From the NCBI RefSeq assembly GCF_008271695.1, contig NZ_VKKY01000001.1, positions 124,001-188,000 of the forward strand: DNA of 64,000 bases, read 5' to 3'. A program made the translations under genes and the position numbers. How positions within the stretch are numbered: position 1 is the first letter of the stretch; the number at the start of each line of letters is the position of its first letter. The notes beneath the pieces were generated by a model, which made no database searches, had not been told where the DNA came from, and worked only from the letters and a program-made list of their open reading frames with translations. This document shows positions 17,281 through 26,375 of this stretch, piece by piece. The stretch comes from Rufibacter hautae (GTDB lineage: Bacteria; Bacteroidota; Bacteroidia; Cytophagales; Hymenobacteraceae).

Positions 17281-20200
17281 TTACTTCGTTTTACCTAAAG
17301 CCACGGGCGCTCCTATATTTCTACCATACGGGGTAAAGGTGACCGTTTTCAAAAGCGGCCTATTGTTTCCGCCGGCATTTACTTCCTTACAGATGAGGTA
17401 CACGTCAGTGGTTCGCAAATTGAGAGGAACCTTGATTGGAATACTGGTGCTCACGATCTGCCCTTTTATACCGAAGGCCATCCGCCCGCTTCCTATTCTC
17501 GGCCCGTTAACCTGCCCAATCCTAACTTCCACAGCGTAAGTACCCAAGTAGCCACTGTTTACCGCCGTCAGATCAATAGAGGTGATGTCAGTAAGATCCA
17601 GGGTTTCTTTGATCCAGCCTTCGCTGGAGGGGAACACCAGGTATTTGCTGCCTGCCGAGTCTTTGCTGGCGAACCCTTTCACCTGCTTGAATTCAGATAC
17701 ATCAATCCGGTTACTTCTTAGTTGAACGGCGCTGGAACCCATCAAAGGCTTGAGGCCCGTGCCACCCTCGTGGGTGTACGTGGCGGTTAGTTTCAGGACG
17801 GTGTTCTCTTTCTTCTGCTCGGCAACCCTTGGCACAACCTCTCCCTTGGCCGGAAGCGAAGGTTTGGTGCTGGTGGGGCTGGCCAGGGAAAGAATCCAGG
17901 AGACAATCTGCCGGGCATCTGCCTCAGACATGTCTGGGTGGGCTGGCATGGCATTCTCGCCCCACACGCCGCCGCCGCCTTTGATGATCTTATTGGTAAG
18001 GTGCGATGTGGCCTTGGGGTCTTTCAAGTAACGTTTGGAAACGTCTACGTAAGCTGGCCCTATGGACTTCTCGTCTATCTTATGGCAGCCTTTGCAATCT
18101 GAGCTTTCCATGAGCGTTCTGCCCACCAAGGTAGCGGAGGCCACCTGGTGCCCCATGGAGGCTCCCGCCAAGTCTTTTCCTTCTACATATTCAGCAGACA
18201 CGAACAGGTTCTGTGGCTTCACCTGCCCACTAGGGGTGTTGACGTGCACCTGGTACCTGATTGGGGTTCCCTCAAAGTAGAAGCTTCGGTTGCCCGGCAA
18301 AGCCACCAACACATCGGGCTGCTCATTGCCGGCGTAAACGGTCACGGCTTTTCTGCCGGAGGTCGCCTTCTCGGTATCGGTGACTTCCACCATGATGTCA
18401 TAATCTCCGGCCTGGGTGAAGGTATGCTCCAGTTCCGGGGTATCGGTCAGCTTTCTAAGCCCATTGATGGTCCAGAGGTATCGTAGATTGTCTTTCTCCG
18501 GATCGGCCACTTCTACGGTAGCTTTCACGGTGAAAGGAAGCAACCCGCTTTGGCGGTCTACCGTCAGGTTCGTGATCTTAGGAGGCCGGTTCCCCGACAA
18601 GTAATCCACTCTGGAGAGGGCCGCATCTGGGTTTCCGGTGAACCATCCTTTTCCGTATTCCAGGATGTACAGCTTGCCGTCAGGCCCTACTTCCATGTCC
18701 ATGATAGCCGCGAACTTCTCATTCTCCATGAAGGGCTCCATTTTGTCAAAGTCCCCGTTTTCTTTCATGGTCACCACTTTAATCCAATCCCTGATCCAGT
18801 CATAGATAAAGAGCTTGCCGTGGTAGTACTGGGCATAGCGGGTATTTTCCGGGAATAGATCGGTGTAATAGACTGGTCCGGCCATGGCGTTACGCCCGCC
18901 CGTGCCTACCTGCGGAAAATCCGGGGAAGCATCGTACGGGTACCAGATAAAAGCGGGCTGGGCCGGTGGTAAGCTCACCAAACCGGTGTTGTTGCGGGAC
19001 TCATTCAGGGGCTTGGCCGGATTGAAGATGCCATTGGAAGTACCCGTTCCGTAATCGTATTTGCGGTAAGCGTAATTGTTTGCCACGAAAAGCGGCCAAC
19101 CGAAATTACCGGCCTTACGGGCCTGGTTCACTTCATCATACCCTTTGGGTCCTCTGGTGGCCAGGCTATCGGTTTTGGCATCTGGCCCTACTTCGCCCCA
19201 GTACAGGAACCCTGTTTTCTGATCCACCGAGATTCGGTACGGGTTCCGGTGGCCCATGGTATAGATTTCCGGTCTGGTTTTCGCCTGGTTTTTAGGGAAC
19301 AGGTTTCCTTTAGGTATGGTATAAGACCCATCCTCGTTCACTTTGATTCTGATCACTTTTCCGCGCAGATCATTGGTGTTGCCGGAGGTTCTCCGGGCAT
19401 CATACTGCAAGTGGCCCTGACGGTCATCTAAAGGCGCGTATCCTTGGTTTGTGTAAGCCTGGCCTTTTTCGTCAAAAGGTGTGCTATTGTCTCCGGTAGA
19501 CAGGTACAGCAATTTGTCTGGCCCGAAGGCAATGGAACCACCGGTGTGGCAGCAGATCTGGCGCTGGGAATACAGTTCCAAGACGATCTTCTCAGAGGCC
19601 ATGTCCAATTTCCCGTTCCGGAAGACAAAGCGGGAAAGCCGGTTTACCGATGTATCTGCCGGGCTGTAGTACAGGAATATAAAGTTGTTTTTGTTGAAGT
19701 CCGGATCTTTGGCCAGGCCCATCAAACCTTCCTCTGCATTAGCTTCTGAGCTGGAGGTATGGTACACATCCAGAAAGCCCGCCTGGGTTAAAGAGCCATT
19801 GCTCTGGTTGTACAGCATGAGCTCGCCGCGGCGCTGGGCTACCAGGATGTCCAGGTTAGGCAAAACAGTCATCTCGGTGGGCTCGGTAAACTTGCCCTGC
19901 GTCAGTACGTTTTTCACGAAGCGGTCTTCCTCAGGCACGCGCAAGGCAGTGGCCTTTTCGTAATCCAGTTCCTTGTTATCCCCGATGGCGTACTCAATAC
20001 CGGCCAATAGATGCTGCAGGAAAAGCTTGTCTTGGTAAGATTCCTCGGTGTGGCCCAAGCCGGTGTAGAAGGCGCGGCCGCCGTCAAAGTCATGGTACCA
20101 GGAAATGGGGTGGTTGCCGCCATTGGTACCGCCTTTGTAGCTCTTCTCATCAAGGGTGAGCAGTACCTTCACCTGCTTGCTCAGGTTTTTGAAGTTGTAC

Positions 20201-20832
20201 CACTCATCTTTCCGTTTCCACTCCTTGGGCAGGCCCTCGGTGGCCGGGTGCTTCTCATCCGTTACCCGCACAACAGCCTCCTGTTGGTCTGGGTGGCTGG
20301 CGAAATACGCACCCACCAGGCGGCCGTACCAACCCCAGTCGTACTCGGTATCGGTGGCGGCGTGCACGCCGGCGAAACCGCCGCCAGCCTGGATGTAACG
20401 CTCAAAGTCGGCTTCCTGGTAATGGTTCAGGACATTGCCGGTGGTGCTGAGGAACACCACGGCGGCGTATTTCTTCAGGGAGTCTTCCTGGATGTAGGCG
20501 GCATTGGTGGTGGTGTCCACTTGAAAACCGTGCTCTTTCCCCAAGCCAACGATGGCATTCTGACCCGCAGCGATGGAGCTGTGGTGGTAACCGGCCGTCT
20601 TGCTGAAAACCAGGATTCTTGGGTCACCGTCCCGCTTTCCGCAGGAAGAGAGAAGGCACACCAGAAGGCAGGCCGCGGCCAGCAAGGGGCTGAAGCCACC
20701 CAACCGAAAAGCGCCTGCTTTCTTGAAATCAATCCCAAACCAACGGGGAGCAAGCAGTTGCCCCTCTGTTGGAGGGTTTATGGAGGCATTGGTACTTCGC
20801 ATAGTCAACGGTGACTTACCAGGTAATCTCAT
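17281..20832 (-). CDS. Multidomain lipoprotein: ThuA, sugar-dehydrogenase propeller, PKD, cytochrome c, CBM-like
   Basis: 1183 aa. Lipobox CLLSSC with Cys64 after a hydrophobic stretch, so a lipid-anchored envelope protein; the 46-residue leader before it is unusually long and a later start is possible. Domains in order: ThuA-like (about 70-280, ILVFSKTAGYHHSS and GVHAATDTEYDW), six-bladed glucose/sorbosone dehydrogenase-type propeller (about 300-745), PKD (about 750-840), mono-haem cytochrome c (CKGCH near 925, with NAMPAHP supplying a Met ligand), C-terminal beta-sandwich like CBM6 (about 1015-1175). It probably oxidises a sugar and passes electrons to the respiratory chain. Substrate unknown; ThuA homologues act on disaccharide 3-keto metabolism. 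Confidence 0.87.
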   Translation of the reverse strand: MRLPGKSPLTMRSTNASINPPTEGQLLAPRWFGIDFKKAGAFRLGGFSPLLAAACLLVCLLSSCGKRDGDPRILVFSKTAGYHHSSIAAGQNAIVGLGKEHGFQVDTTTNAAYIQEDSLKKYAAVVFLSTTGNVLNHYQEADFERYIQAGGGFAGVHAATDTEYDWGWYGRLVGAYFASHPDQQEAVVRVTDEKHPATEGLPKEWKRKDEWYNFKNLSKQVKVLLTLDEKSYKGGTNGGNHPISWYHDFDGGRAFYTGLGHTEESYQDKLFLQHLLAGIEYAIGDNKELDYEKATALRVPEEDRFVKNVLTQGKFTEPTEMTVLPNLDILVAQRRGELMLYNQSNGSLTQAGFLDVYHTSSSEANAEEGLMGLAKDPDFNKNNFIFLYYSPADTSVNRLSRFVFRNGKLDMASEKIVLELYSQRQICCHTGGSIAFGPDKLLYLSTGDNSTPFDEKGQAYTNQGYAPLDDRQGHLQYDARRTSGNTNDLRGKVIRIKVNEDGSYTIPKGNLFPKNQAKTRPEIYTMGHRNPYRISVDQKTGFLYWGEVGPDAKTDSLATRGPKGYDEVNQARKAGNFGWPLFVANNYAYRKYDYGTGTSNGIFNPAKPLNESRNNTGLVSLPPAQPAFIWYPYDASPDFPQVGTGGRNAMAGPVYYTDLFPENTRYAQYYHGKLFIYDWIRDWIKVVTMKENGDFDKMEPFMENEKFAAIMDMEVGPDGKLYILEYGKGWFTGNPDAALSRVDYLSGNRPPKITNLTVDRQSGLLPFTVKATVEVADPEKDNLRYLWTINGLRKLTDTPELEHTFTQAGDYDIMVEVTDTEKATSGRKAVTVYAGNEQPDVLVALPGNRSFYFEGTPIRYQVHVNTPSGQVKPQNLFVSAEYVEGKDLAGASMGHQVASATLVGRTLMESSDCKGCHKIDEKSIGPAYVDVSKRYLKDPKATSHLTNKIIKGGGGVWGENAMPAHPDMSEADARQIVSWILSLASPTSTKPSLPAKGEVVPRVAEQKKENTVLKLTATYTHEGGTGLKPLMGSSAVQLRSNRIDVSEFKQVKGFASKDSAGSKYLVFPSSEGWIKETLDLTDITSIDLTAVNSGYLGTYAVEVRIGQVNGPRIGSGRMAFGIKGQIVSTSIPIKVPLNLRTTDVYLICKEVNAGGNNRPLLKTVTFTPYGRNIGAPVALGKTK

Positions 20833-20927
20833 TTTAAGAAGGCTTGACAGGTACTAAAAAATTGCTTGGGAGCCGACCAGAAATTTATTGGCTGCCTCCC
20901 CTGCTTTGTAAACGGTGTTGCTGTTCC

Positions 20928-20957
20928 AGGCTTGTTTTCAAAAAAGAAGCTTAAAAC
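20928..20957. repeat. Copy of the dispersed palindromic element
   Basis: AGGCTTGTTTTCAAAAAAGA then AGCTTAAAAC. Degenerate right arm; one of two copies about 110 bp apart in the 281-bp gap between the DUF1080 gene and the ThuA lipoprotein gene. Confidence 0.55.
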
Positions 20958-21039
20958 CAAATGGCATATTTTACCAGTAACTACCGGTAAGATGGGTTTA
21001 GAAAATCATCCTCGCAAGGCTCCTGAAGTATTCGCTTCG

Positions 21040-21073
21040 TTTAAGGCTTGTTTTCGCAAAAACAGGCTTGAAA
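21040..21073. repeat. Copy of the dispersed palindromic element
   Basis: TTTAAGGCTTGTTTTCG then CAAAAACAGGCTTGAAA: well-paired arms AAGGCTTGTTTT and AAAACAGGCTT. It lies just downstream of the 263-aa DUF1080 gene in the minus direction. Confidence 0.65.
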
Positions 21074-21113
21074 GAGAGTGAACTTTACAACCTCCTTGCT
21101 TCCGCCTTACCGC

Positions 21114-21905
21114 CTATAGTTCTCTGATCCAGACATTGCGGTAGCTCACCGGGTTGCCATGGTCCTGCAGACTGATGGGTGCTTTGCCGTGAGCCTTGTA
21201 CTCCGGCAGGCCGATGTACTCGGTGGGGCCTTTCAGCTCCACGTTGTTCTGCACCAACACACCGTTATGCAGTACGGTTACGCGGGCGGGCGAAAACAAA
21301 GAACCATCTTCTTTGAAGCGCGGCGCGGTGTAGATGATGTCATACACATTCCACTCAGTGGGCTTGTTCATGGCGTTCACCAGCGGACGGTGCTGCTTGT
21401 AGATACTTCCGGCCTGTCCGTTAGAGTACGTGCGGTTGTTGTAGGAATCCAGCACCTGTACCTCGTAGCGGTCCTGCAAGAAAATACCGCTGTTGCCGCG
21501 GCCCTGGCTGGTGCCTTTTACCTCATCGGGGGCGCTCCACTCAATGTGCAGCTGGAAATCCTGGAACTCTCTTTTGGTGGAGATATCGCCTTTGCCTACG
21601 GTGAACGTGCCGTTCTTCACCTCCCACTTGGCATCGCCGCCGGCTTTGGCCTTCCATTCTCCCAGGTCTTTCCCGCTGAACAGCACAATGGCGTCTGAGG
21701 GCGCAGCATAGTTTGCGCCCGGCGTGACTTTGCGCGGTTCCGGCTCCCAAAACTCGGTCATCTCGGGTACCATCTTGGGCGGTTTAGGCGTATCTGCCTT
21801 GGCTTGTCCGGAGGCTTCTACGGCCTGCGCCTGGGTTTCTGAAAAGGAAAGCAATCCAAGGGCTAAAGCGGCAAGCGAAATTTTATGGCTGAAAGAAAAG
21901 TACAT
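21114..21905 (-). CDS. DUF1080 (3-keto-disaccharide hydrolase domain) exported protein
   Basis: 263 aa. Signal peptide 1-27 (ALALGLLSFSETQAQA). A single concanavalin-like DUF1080 domain fills the rest: LFSGKDLGEWKA, GNSGIFLQDRYEVQVLDSY, then ADSC-type pattern GSIYKQHRP and WNVYDIIYTAPRF. Members in Bacteroides and relatives hydrolyse 3-keto-glycosides. It lies in a same-strand run with a propeller-cytochrome protein (72 bp) and a second DUF1080 protein, so it should act in the periplasm on oxidised glycosides. Exact substrate unknown. Confidence 0.85.
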   Translation of the reverse strand: MYFSFSHKISLAALALGLLSFSETQAQAVEASGQAKADTPKPPKMVPEMTEFWEPEPRKVTPGANYAAPSDAIVLFSGKDLGEWKAKAGGDAKWEVKNGTFTVGKGDISTKREFQDFQLHIEWSAPDEVKGTSQGRGNSGIFLQDRYEVQVLDSYNNRTYSNGQAGSIYKQHRPLVNAMNKPTEWNVYDIIYTAPRFKEDGSLFSPARVTVLHNGVLVQNNVELKGPTEYIGLPEYKAHGKAPISLQDHGNPVSYRNVWIREL

Positions 21906-21977
21906 ATGCGGTTGATTCTTTAATGGATGTAGAAATGCCCAGAAGGCCTGGGCCGGAGGTTCTTTTTCTGTGATGGT

Positions 21978-24005
21978 TTATTTCAATGTGTTAATCCAGG
22001 CGGCGATTTTGAGGGCCTCAGATTTGGGAACCTGCGGCATGGGTGGCATGGGCGTAGCGTAATTGGGCCAGTTCTCTGGCTTGGGATTATGGATGAGGTC
22101 CACAATCTTCTGATTTGTGTACCTACGCTTCGCGATTTCTCTAAAACCAGGGCCCACCTGTTTCTTCTCAACGGTATGGCAGGCCAGACAGGTATTCTTG
22201 GCCAGCAATGGTTTCACGTCATTGAAGGTAAGCACCACGTTGGCAGGTTTGGCTTTAGGCTCGGCGTTGCCGGCTACGGTACTTGCTTTGGCAGTTGTGG
22301 CAGCCTTAGCCGTGGAACCAGCAGTTAGGCGGTTTGCGGTTGCAGTGGGTTTAGCCCCCGTTTTCTTGGCAGAAGCTACGGTTTTGGAAGGCGTGGGCAA
22401 AGCAGAGTTTCTGGTGCTCACGTCTTTCAGAGCCAGTTTTGCGCCCTCGGGAATGCTGTTCAAGGTGTAGTACGCCGTAGGATGCACCAGGGTGTAATAA
22501 TTTTCCTTGGCGCGTACACCATCCAGTTTCAGTACGTGGATGTAGCCTTCGCGCAGGTTGTCTACCAGCACCCGGGCCTTCATGCCGTCTTCAGACAGCT
22601 TCACGCCTTTTACGGCCAGTTTTTTGGAGTTGACCGGCGGGCTGCCGTACACGGCGTGGTATTTATAGATGTAGCTATCCACAGTATAGGAGGCCAGATC
22701 TTCGCCTGATTTCCGGTCTACCGGCGTGGTGAACTCCACCTCAAAACCGTCTGGCATGGCTTTCACGGTGCGCATCTCAAACGGCACTTTGCTGTTCCAG
22801 ATCACGCGCTGCAAGCCTTCGCTGGCCTCGCCGGCGGCGCCCCAGCCCCGAGCCGTCTCGCCCACGAACAGAGACTTATCCGGGGCCCAGGCCATGCGCA
22901 ACACGCCAGACTGGAAACCGCTCCGGAAATCAAAGGCCACGCCCTGGTATTCTCCTTTCACTTTCTCCAGCACTACCCGCATAATCTTGCTCTGGCCCTG
23001 GTCGCCCACCAGCAACTGCCCCTCAAACGGACCGAAATGCCCTTCCGGAATTTTCAGGATCTCGGTGTTGGAGATGCCCATGATGCCGTGCGGCAGCCAG
23101 ACGGCCGGCAGTTGCATCTCGGGGAATTGTTTCTTCATGTCAAACATGGTCACGTTGGGCTCGTTCACCTTGTTCTCTGGTTTCACGTGCCCACCGCCGG
23201 CGTCTTTCTCAAAACGCGGGTTTATTTTGGCGTACACCTGCTCACGGCTCATCTTCACCGGAGAATTAGGCATATTGGTCCAGCGCAGACCGCCCGGGTG
23301 CACCGTAAAGGCGCCTTTTTTCACGTGCCACACGCCCCCGGAACCTACCCAGTCTCCCTGGTTTTCGGTGTAGAACATTTCGCCGTCAATCATGCCCAAA
23401 CCCGCCGGAGAACGCAGGCCGGTAGCCCAAGGCTCCATTTTACCGTCCGGGGAAATGCGCAGCATCCAGCCGCGCCAGGGCACCAGGCTGGTCGCGTGCC
23501 ACCACGGATCGGGGAAGCCCAGGTTCGTGCTCACGAAGAAGGAACCGTCCGGCGCAACCTTCGGCCCAAAGCTGTACTCGTGGTAGTTCCCGGACAACGG
23601 CCAGGCGTACACCGTCTCAAACACATCGGCTTTGCCGTCATTGTTTGTGTCCATGAGTTTGGTCAGCTCACCGCGCTGGGCGCAGTACAGGGCACCGTCT
23701 TTGTAGGCCAGACCCAGCACCTCGTGCAGGCCTGCGGCAAACTTGCGGAAATGCGGTTTGGCGCTGGTGGGGTTCTCTACTATAAAGATATCGCCCCGGC
23801 GGGTGGAGATGGCTAAGGAGCCGTTGGGCAGAATCACCAGGCCACCCACCTCCAGCAACGTTCCCTCTGGCGAAGGCACGCGCATAATCTTGAAAAAATC
23901 TTCTTCCATGGGTGACTCCTGCGCCTGGGCATTGGGAGTCTGGCCCGCAAAAAGGGCTCCGGCCATGAAAGCCGGCAATAAAAACCTTTTAGCTCTACGT
24001 AACAT
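21978..24005 (-). CDS. Exported propeller protein with C-terminal cytochrome c
   Basis: 675 aa. Signal peptide about 1-28. Residues 35-430 form a six-bladed propeller of the PVC/sorbosone dehydrogenase type (ILPNGSLAISTRRGDIF, TNLGFPDPWWH, WLPHGIMGISNTEIL). About 430-530 is a linker domain. Residues about 540-595 are an Ala/Thr/Lys-rich low-complexity linker. The end is a cytochrome c domain with CLACH near 615 and a Met ligand in TPMPPMP. It probably transfers electrons from a substrate bound by the propeller to a haem. It starts 19 bp after the upstream DUF1080 gene, so both are in one operon. No substrate can be named. Confidence 0.84.
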   Translation of the reverse strand: MLRRAKRFLLPAFMAGALFAGQTPNAQAQESPMEEDFFKIMRVPSPEGTLLEVGGLVILPNGSLAISTRRGDIFIVENPTSAKPHFRKFAAGLHEVLGLAYKDGALYCAQRGELTKLMDTNNDGKADVFETVYAWPLSGNYHEYSFGPKVAPDGSFFVSTNLGFPDPWWHATSLVPWRGWMLRISPDGKMEPWATGLRSPAGLGMIDGEMFYTENQGDWVGSGGVWHVKKGAFTVHPGGLRWTNMPNSPVKMSREQVYAKINPRFEKDAGGGHVKPENKVNEPNVTMFDMKKQFPEMQLPAVWLPHGIMGISNTEILKIPEGHFGPFEGQLLVGDQGQSKIMRVVLEKVKGEYQGVAFDFRSGFQSGVLRMAWAPDKSLFVGETARGWGAAGEASEGLQRVIWNSKVPFEMRTVKAMPDGFEVEFTTPVDRKSGEDLASYTVDSYIYKYHAVYGSPPVNSKKLAVKGVKLSEDGMKARVLVDNLREGYIHVLKLDGVRAKENYYTLVHPTAYYTLNSIPEGAKLALKDVSTRNSALPTPSKTVASAKKTGAKPTATANRLTAGSTAKAATTAKASTVAGNAEPKAKPANVVLTFNDVKPLLAKNTCLACHTVEKKQVGPGFREIAKRRYTNQKIVDLIHNPKPENWPNYATPMPPMPQVPKSEALKIAAWINTLK

Positions 24006-24024
24006 CTATAGGATACTTTTGAAA

Positions 24025-25869
24025 TCAGAAAAGAATAGAATACGCCAACTTGCCTTGTACCGGAACCACCAGTTCCTGACGGCCGCCTACGGTCCGGATG
24101 ACCGGCTTCGCCCCGGCGGTATCGTCCAGGCGCACGTAATAGGCGCGGTCATCTACCAGGTACATTCCCTTGCCGGCATCTTCTATTTTGGCGCCTTCCA
24201 CCAGGCGGGCGTACAAGCCACCGGTGGGGTTCTGGATGCTGAGCTCGCGGCGCAGGCCTTTGCCGTTCTCAATAATGCGGATGGCATCCTGCACGGTGGC
24301 GCCGTAGATCTGGTACTGGAAAGTAGGCTCAGAATTCTGGTCCAGGCGGTAACCTTTGCCCCGATAGGCAGTGCCCGTGGTATCTGTTGTCCAGGCGGCC
24401 TGATCTGAGGCAAGCCTGGCCAAGGTGGTGGTAGGTTTCCCGAAGTACTGCACAGAGCCGATGGCCTTGGAAGAGCCGTCGCCGCGCTCATGCCACATGG
24501 GCGTAGCATCCAGGAATGCGCCACGCCACAGTTGCACAATGGTGCCGTTGTCCAAGTCATAGGTGTAATGCAACTGGGTGGGACTGCCCACCGACACCGC
24601 ATGCGTGACCCGATGGTTACCAGGCAGGTCAATGAAACTCCGCAGCACGGGTCTCTCCTTTACATCCACCAGAATAGGGTCAGCTTCCTCGGTGAGGTTC
24701 ACTTCACTAATAAGGAACTGGCGCACCCCCGGTCCGGCTACTTGCAGGGCTAAAGCGGGTTGCCCCCAGTCGTTGTACTTAGAATAGAGCAGTTCAAACG
24801 GAAACTCCCCGGCAGGCAGCTTCACGGTGCCGGTTCCATCCCAGTATTTGAGGGGCACCACTTCTTGCTTATTTATTCGCAGGCGCCCCGCCCCCGCGGG
24901 GGTACTCAGGTTGAAGGTGTATTCGCCGGGTTCCTTGGCCACGAAGGTGCCGCTGTACTGCACCAGAAACTGGTTGTCTTTGATGCCCAGGTTAGAGGTG
25001 AGGATGGCTGACTGGCCTTGCGGACCGGCAGCCTCAGGCGGCAGGCTGCCGTAGGCCGGCTCCTGCTGGTATTTGCCTTTGTATATCTTATAAGTAATGT
25101 TCTTGAGTTCGGGCCGCGGCTTGCTGAAATGGTTCACCTTGATGTTGCGGAACGCCACCGCCCCGTGGTCTCCCTGGATGCGCAAGGGCCCCGTGGCTTT
25201 TTCGTCATTGCTGATGGCGCCCCCGGTGGGCCCGAACAGTTCCAGGTCTTCATGGATGGTGACGCCGTTCAGTTCAACTCGCAGCAACCGGGCATTCTGG
25301 ATTTTCTTGCCGCTGGCATCAAATCGCGGAGCCTGGAAAGCGATCTTCAGGTGTTGCCACAGCCCCGGGGCACGGCCGGCGTTCTGGCGCGGGGCATATC
25401 CCTGGAAACCTTTCTGGCCCTCGGGACGGCTGTCATCCCAGCGCTCGTACACGGCGCCGTTGCCGCTGGAGGAGACATCGGTGAAGCCCCAGCCGTCAAA
25501 CAGCTGCAGTTCATAGCGGCCCTGCAGGTAAATGCCGGAGTTGGAGCCCTTGGCCATCATGTAGTCCAGCTCCAGGTCCATGTCGCCGTGTTCGAAAGTG
25601 GTGAACAGGTCTTCGCCTTTGACTTTCTTGCCGGGCAGGTTCACTAAAATTCCGTTGCCGTTGGAGGGCAGCAGCTTGTTGTCTTCCTGCAGATCGGCGG
25701 AGACGCCACCGGCTACCTGCCAGCTTTTGCCAGGGTTCTTGAAAGACGACAGGTCACTTAATGGAATTTGGCTGCTTTGGCTTTGCGCCGGATGGACAAG
25801 GGCCAGGGAGGCCAGAATACCGAAAGCCAGCGTTCCCCTTCTGAGAGGTAAAATCCGCGAATTGAGCAT
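24025..25869 (-). CDS. DUF1080 plus PA14 exported glycoside-active protein
   Basis: 614 aa from the ATG at 25869; an ATG at 25893 adds eight residues, but the shorter form gives a normal signal peptide (basic RILPLRR, then a hydrophobic core ending HPAQSQ). Domain 1 (about 35-250) is DUF1080-like with GSNSGIYLQGRYELQLFDGWG. Domain 2 (about 270-400) is PA14-like (FVAKEPGEYTFNLST, LRINKQEVVPL), a carbohydrate-binding fold. The C-terminal 200 residues (SPTQLHYTYDLDNGTIVQLW onward) resemble a beta-rich domain common in planctomycete and Bacteroidota sugar proteins. First gene of the operon. Likely a periplasmic 3-keto-glycoside hydrolase with its own binding module. Confidence 0.83.
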   Translation of the reverse strand: MLNSRILPLRRGTLAFGILASLALVHPAQSQSSQIPLSDLSSFKNPGKSWQVAGGVSADLQEDNKLLPSNGNGILVNLPGKKVKGEDLFTTFEHGDMDLELDYMMAKGSNSGIYLQGRYELQLFDGWGFTDVSSSGNGAVYERWDDSRPEGQKGFQGYAPRQNAGRAPGLWQHLKIAFQAPRFDASGKKIQNARLLRVELNGVTIHEDLELFGPTGGAISNDEKATGPLRIQGDHGAVAFRNIKVNHFSKPRPELKNITYKIYKGKYQQEPAYGSLPPEAAGPQGQSAILTSNLGIKDNQFLVQYSGTFVAKEPGEYTFNLSTPAGAGRLRINKQEVVPLKYWDGTGTVKLPAGEFPFELLYSKYNDWGQPALALQVAGPGVRQFLISEVNLTEEADPILVDVKERPVLRSFIDLPGNHRVTHAVSVGSPTQLHYTYDLDNGTIVQLWRGAFLDATPMWHERGDGSSKAIGSVQYFGKPTTTLARLASDQAAWTTDTTGTAYRGKGYRLDQNSEPTFQYQIYGATVQDAIRIIENGKGLRRELSIQNPTGGLYARLVEGAKIEDAGKGMYLVDDRAYYVRLDDTAGAKPVIRTVGGRQELVVPVQGKLAYSILF

Positions 25870-25893
25870 TATGGTTTGTAAGTTTTGCAACAT

Positions 25894-26375
25894 GATTCAT
25901 TCCCTACCCCTTAGTAACCGCTTACCCGAAGGAATCTACTTGTACTATAGAGCAGGGCACTCTTCACAATCTTTACCAATTTTAAGCAAAATACCTGAAG
26001 AATAAATCTTATTCTCAAAGGAAAAACCGTTTATGGCTTACTTTTTTAAAATTGCTCAAGAACCCGGCAGAACCCTTGCTGTTCAATTGTTCCCATTGTA
26101 TGTCTGAAATGTTAACTCCCCTCCTAGTGGGCAGTGGCCCGTTTCACAAGAAAGCTTCATTATTCTTCTATTTTTCAGCCAATTGCCTCTGTTTCACCCC
26201 TGTTGGAATCTGCTGCGCGCACGGTACTTGCTTCGGCTTAAATTATTTCCACTTTTTATTCCCGTACCTTGGTTAAAATTCCGGAAGAGGTGAGACTTTC
26301 AACCAAAAATCACCTCGGGGTAGCCTATAAAGCAGCTCGGGCCTGGGGTGGATTAGAAAAGTTTAGAGACAAAGA
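25894..26375. other. Divergent intergenic region
   Basis: 482 bp between the minus-strand DUF1080-PA14 gene and the plus-strand exporter gene. No open frame with coding character, no strong hairpin. It must hold the two divergent promoters; TACCTTGG near 26266 resembles the Bacteroidota -7 element imperfectly. Confidence 0.4.
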
